Shown here: piece by piece, positions 62,295 through 64,000 of the stretch | Numbering within the stretch: the first letter of the stretch is position 1 | How the letters are laid out: each line of letters opens with the position of its first letter | Source: Acidiferrum sp963771295 | GTDB lineage: Bacteria > Acidobacteriota > Terriglobia > Acidiferrales > UBA7541 | Reading direction: 5' to 3' | Assembly (NCBI GenBank): GCA_963771295.1 | Contig: CAVYTB010000008.1 | Span: 581,242 to 645,241, forward strand | DNA: 64,000 nt | Program-made: the position numbers and the translations under genes | The notes under the pieces: model-generated | What the model saw: the letters and a program-made list of their open reading frames with translations, nothing else | Database searches by the model: none | Told to the model about the DNA's origin: nothing

Positions 62295-62313
62295 TGGAAC
62301 GTAAATGGAACGT
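62295..62313 (+). repeat. Right arm-type repeats (TGGAACGT x2)
   Basis: TGGAACGT at 62295-62302 and 62306-62313, 11-bp period, 44 bp inside attR and 19 bp upstream of the integrase start. Same orientation and period as the left pair. Confidence 0.65.
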
Positions 62314-62357
62314 ATAGTTTTTTCTCCATGTAAGTCATTTAAAATGAGTAACATATA

Positions 62358-62378
62358 TGGTGGAGGCGGGGGGAGTTG
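62358..62378 (+). repeat. attR: right copy of the 21-bp ssrA core
   Basis: Identical to 57746-57766; it is also the 3' end of the intact tmRNA gene, including the encoded CCA (62358-62360 on the minus strand). The host gene is thus regenerated by the insertion. Confidence 0.92.
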
Positions 62379-62709
62379 AACCCCCGTCCGAAAAGCGCTA
62401 CGCCACGGAGCCTACATGCTTATCTCAGTTCAGTTGGTTTCGCCTTCCGCGCTCAGAACGAGCAAGAAACGCAGCCGGCTAGTCCGATGGTTCTCGCCCA
62501 AGCCTTACGGACCGAAAGGCTCAGGCCAGCTCACTGTATGACGCTTCTTGCCGGGCCCATGAGCAAAGCCCGGGGAAGCGTGCGCTTAATTAATTAAGCA
62601 GCAAGTGCCAGATTGTTATTGGCAGTTCTAGTTTCCGACCAGTTACGGGTGGTTGGCCCCCGGCATGCCTCCGAGACGCGACAGCTTCCGTCGAAACCGT
62701 GTCGCCCCC
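62358..62709 (-). ncRNA. ssrA: Transfer-messenger RNA (tmRNA)
   Basis: About 352 nt. The 5' end (62709) reads GGGGGCGACACGGTTTCGAC, the standard tmRNA start; its first seven bases pair with CGCCTCC just before ACCA at the 3' end (one G-U). T-arm GGGGG-TTCAACT-CCCCC is present. The tag reading frame (62623 down to 62594) encodes ANNNLALAA and a TAA, close to the usual ANDxALAA tags that mark proteins for ClpXP. Rescues stalled ribosomes together with SmpB. Confidence 0.96.
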
Positions 62710-62721
62710 TTTCACAACCCT

Positions 62722-62727
62722 ATTTTA
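62722..62727 (-). promoter_or_regulatory. -10 box of the ssrA promoter
   Basis: TAAAAT on the minus strand, 12 nt upstream of the mature tmRNA 5' end. A clear -35 at 17 bp is not evident. Confidence 0.5.
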
Positions 62728-63054
62728 CCACTCCCTGCAATCAATTCCGCGGAACCTGGCTAAACTGGCTGGGCCGTTTCAAGCCAACTGCCCCTAAGCG
62801 GCACACCTGCTGCCCATCCCTGTTCCTTGTTCTCTCCTAACCTGCTGACTCTTCACCGATTAACCCTTGCCTGACGGTAAATCCGTGGCGCTCCTATTGC
62901 ACCTATTGGACTTGGCGGAGGTGTGGCAATACTCGCGCATGCCGCGCAGCGCCTTCGCCAAGCTGACTTCGCAGCCCTAATCCGGAGCGCTCTTGACCAC
63001 GTTTCCCATCTCTTATTGCCGTCCTCCCAAGTCACGGGAGCCGTATGTTCGTCG
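62728..63054. other. Gene-free region upstream of yfiR
   Basis: No supported gene; the frame joined to YfiR is open from 62923 (GTG) but the added residues lack signal-peptide or domain character. The region is Pyr-rich in places and contains no clear riboswitch. Confidence 0.4.
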
Positions 63055-63636
63055 GTGCGGTTCTGGCCGCGTTCTCTCTTTTCCTTGCGATTCGTTTTCG
63101 CGCTTTTTGTTTCGCTCTTCCATCTGTCAACTCCAATTTCTGTATGCGCACAATCCTCGACCGCTGAGTATCAATTGAAAGCCGCTTTCATTTTTCATTT
63201 CGCTCAACTCGTTGATTGGCCGCCGGAGGTCTTGGGATATCCGGATCGCGTGTTGACTTTTTGCATTGCCGATGAAAACGCGCTACTCGGACTTCTGGAA
63301 GGCACGGTGCGAGGAAAACGCGTCGGCTCGCATCTTCTGCAGGTGCGTCATCTTCTCGAAAACGACAATCCCAGGGCCTGCGATCTTCTTTTTGTCGTTC
63401 GTCAGGACAAAAAGCGCACGGCAGCTCTGCTCAAGGCTGTCAACAATGCCCCGATCCTCACCATCGGTGAGTCCGACGACTTCCTGCAACAGGGCGGCAT
63501 CATCGGATTCTGCTTCCAGGGCAACAAGACTCGCTTCGATATCAATTTGCCGGCAGCCCGGCGTGCCAACATCAAAGTCAGTTCCCGGCTCCTGCTTCTT
63601 GCCAGGAACGTGATCGGGGACTCCAGGCAAGGATAA
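63055..63636 (+). CDS. YfiR-family periplasmic regulator
   Basis: 193 residues from a GTG at 63055, chosen because it directly precedes the signal peptide (RFVFALFVSLFHLSTPISVCA-Q as two hydrophobic stretches); a GTG at 62923 would add 44 unlikely residues. The mature part has the YfiR pattern EYQLKAAFIFHFAQLVDWP, VRGKRVGSHLLQVRHL, CDLLFVV, APILTIGESDDFLQQGGIIGF and FDINLPAARRANIKVSSRLLLLARNV. In Pseudomonas, YfiR blocks the CHASE8 cyclase YfiN; here the next gene also encodes a CHASE8 protein. Confidence 0.88.
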   Translation: MRFWPRSLFSLRFVFALFVSLFHLSTPISVCAQSSTAEYQLKAAFIFHFAQLVDWPPEVLGYPDRVLTFCIADENALLGLLEGTVRGKRVGSHLLQVRHLLENDNPRACDLLFVVRQDKKRTAALLKAVNNAPILTIGESDDFLQQGGIIGFCFQGNKTRFDINLPAARRANIKVSSRLLLLARNVIGDSRQG

Positions 63637-63643
63637 GCACAAG

Positions 63644-64000
63644 GTGACTCCATTCTCCCACCTCTCCTTCCTCCGCAAATTGACCTTGTTTGTCCTGGCC
63701 GCCACGGTTTTCGCTCTCTCCATGACTTTCGTTGCTCTTACTCTCTACGAGCGCTCCTCGTTCGCGAAGCCCGGCGCAATGAGTTGTCGCTCCTTGGCAG
63801 TAATCTCGGCCAAAATTCTGCGGCCTCTCTGGTGTTCAATGACCAGAAAACTGCTACCGACATTCTGGCCGCGCTACAAGCCGATCCCCATATCATCGCC
63901 GCATGTCTTTTCGACAACACCGGCAGAGTTTTCGCTGAGTATCCACACCCCATACCATAGGGATTGTGCTCCCTTGCGACTGCCTCGAGCGGCACAGCGG
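63644..64000 (+). CDS. CHASE8-domain sensor protein, N-terminal part, frameshifted and cut by the window edge
   Basis: GTG at 63644. Basic N-terminus, membrane helix (LTLFVLAATVFALSMTFVAL), then LYERS; a missing base near 63760 moves the frame to REARRNELSLLGSNLGQNSAA, SLVFNDQKTATDILAALQADPHIIAACLFDNTG, RVFAEYP, a typical CHASE8 sensory domain (positions 63763-63950). A second indel is likely near 63950 since that frame hits a stop. In this context the full gene would encode a membrane diguanylate cyclase (YfiN-like) or hybrid kinase; the output domain lies outside the window. Confidence 0.7.
   Translation, partial: MTPFSHLSFLRKLTLFVLAATVFALSMTFVALTLYERSSFAKPGAMSCRSLAVISAKILRPLWCSMTRKLLPTFWPRYKPIPISSPHVFSTTPAEFSLSIHTPYHRDCAPLRLPRAAQR

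Larger units (their letters stand above)
57746..62378. mobile_element. 4.6-kb genomic island integrated in the ssrA (tmRNA) 3' end
   Basis: Bounded by perfect 21-bp direct repeats equal to the tmRNA 3' terminus. Inside: broken AbiE-type toxin-antitoxin, a gene-poor kilobase, an excisionase-like HTH gene and a tyrosine recombinase adjacent to the right end and reading away from ssrA. Paired TGGAACGT repeats lie inside both ends. Very small for an integrative element; carries no visible conjugation or phage genes, so it is probably mobilised by others or immobile. Confidence 0.9.

Noticed and set aside
62710..63054. c-di-GMP riboswitch upstream of yfiR
   Set aside because: Searched by eye because of the YfiR/CHASE8 context; no GEMM-like conserved core was found.
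1..64000. CRISPR array, rRNA operon or tRNA genes
   Set aside because: No regularly spaced repeats were seen, and no tRNA or rRNA signature was recognised; the only tRNA-like structure is the tmRNA 3' domain.

Overview
The window is a GC-rich bacterial chromosome segment, most likely from a soil Acidobacteriota (Terriglobia / Ca. Koribacter-like). This rests on the gene set (giant VPS10/BNR-repeat secreted protein, LTXXQ protein, DUF4136, DUF2277, DUF72, Ku/LigD, ECF sigma factors with small membrane partners, GRP sugar permease) and on codon bias. It is an inference, not a database result. Both window edges cut genes.

Layout. 1-4.6 kb: 5'-truncated Lhr-type helicase and a small lipoprotein. 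4.6-9.4 kb (minus): metal P-type ATPase, then nth-rdgB-rph and a TetR regulator with a clear palindromic operator facing a SnoaL-like secreted protein. 10-13.7 kb (minus): amidase/GerMN pair, LTXXQ protein, amino-acid permease. 14-24.4 kb: S9 peptidase, OmpA-like protein, a sugar cassette (46-residue membrane peptide, GRP permease, PfkB kinase), VPS10-like protein, and a Phd/VapC toxin-antitoxin pair whose promoter carries two operator palindromes. 24.5-36 kb (minus): dienelactone hydrolase, PrxQ/Bcp peroxiredoxin, PilZ protein, a complete TolC-adaptor-RND efflux operon with its own histidine kinase/response regulator, and Fpg/MutM. 36.0-38.0 kb: an abnormal poly-G block, about 0.5 kb of atypical DNA and an ISL3-family insertion sequence. 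38-44.6 kb: DUF4136, DUF72, and a divergent NHEJ locus (ligD / ku) in which ku has a single-base frameshift and is followed at once by a MerR-TPR regulator. 44.8-49 kb: a signalling block of histidine kinase, OmpR regulator, SpoIIE/PP2C phosphatase and ECF sigma factor. 49-57.7 kb: small stress/signalling genes, a transposase remnant, PadR/DinB, a YtrA-like GntR regulator with an ABC exporter (ATPase frameshifted), and an ECF sigma factor with small partner genes.

The most distinctive region is 57,746-62,378. It is a 4.6-kb genomic island integrated into the 3' end of ssrA (tmRNA). It has a perfect 21-bp att duplication, paired TGGAACGT direct repeats (11-bp spacing) just inside each end that look like integrase arm sites, a tyrosine recombinase, an excisionase-like HTH protein, and an AbiE-type toxin-antitoxin operon behind a perfect 11-bp inverted-repeat operator. 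The AbiE genes carry about eight indels. The right edge holds YfiR and the start of a CHASE8 sensor protein, a probable c-di-GMP or kinase signalling pair.

Several genes (ku, the ABC ATPase, abiEi/abiEii, the CHASE8 gene) are broken by single-base indels while very large neighbours are intact. Whether these are true pseudogenes or consensus errors cannot be decided from the sequence alone.
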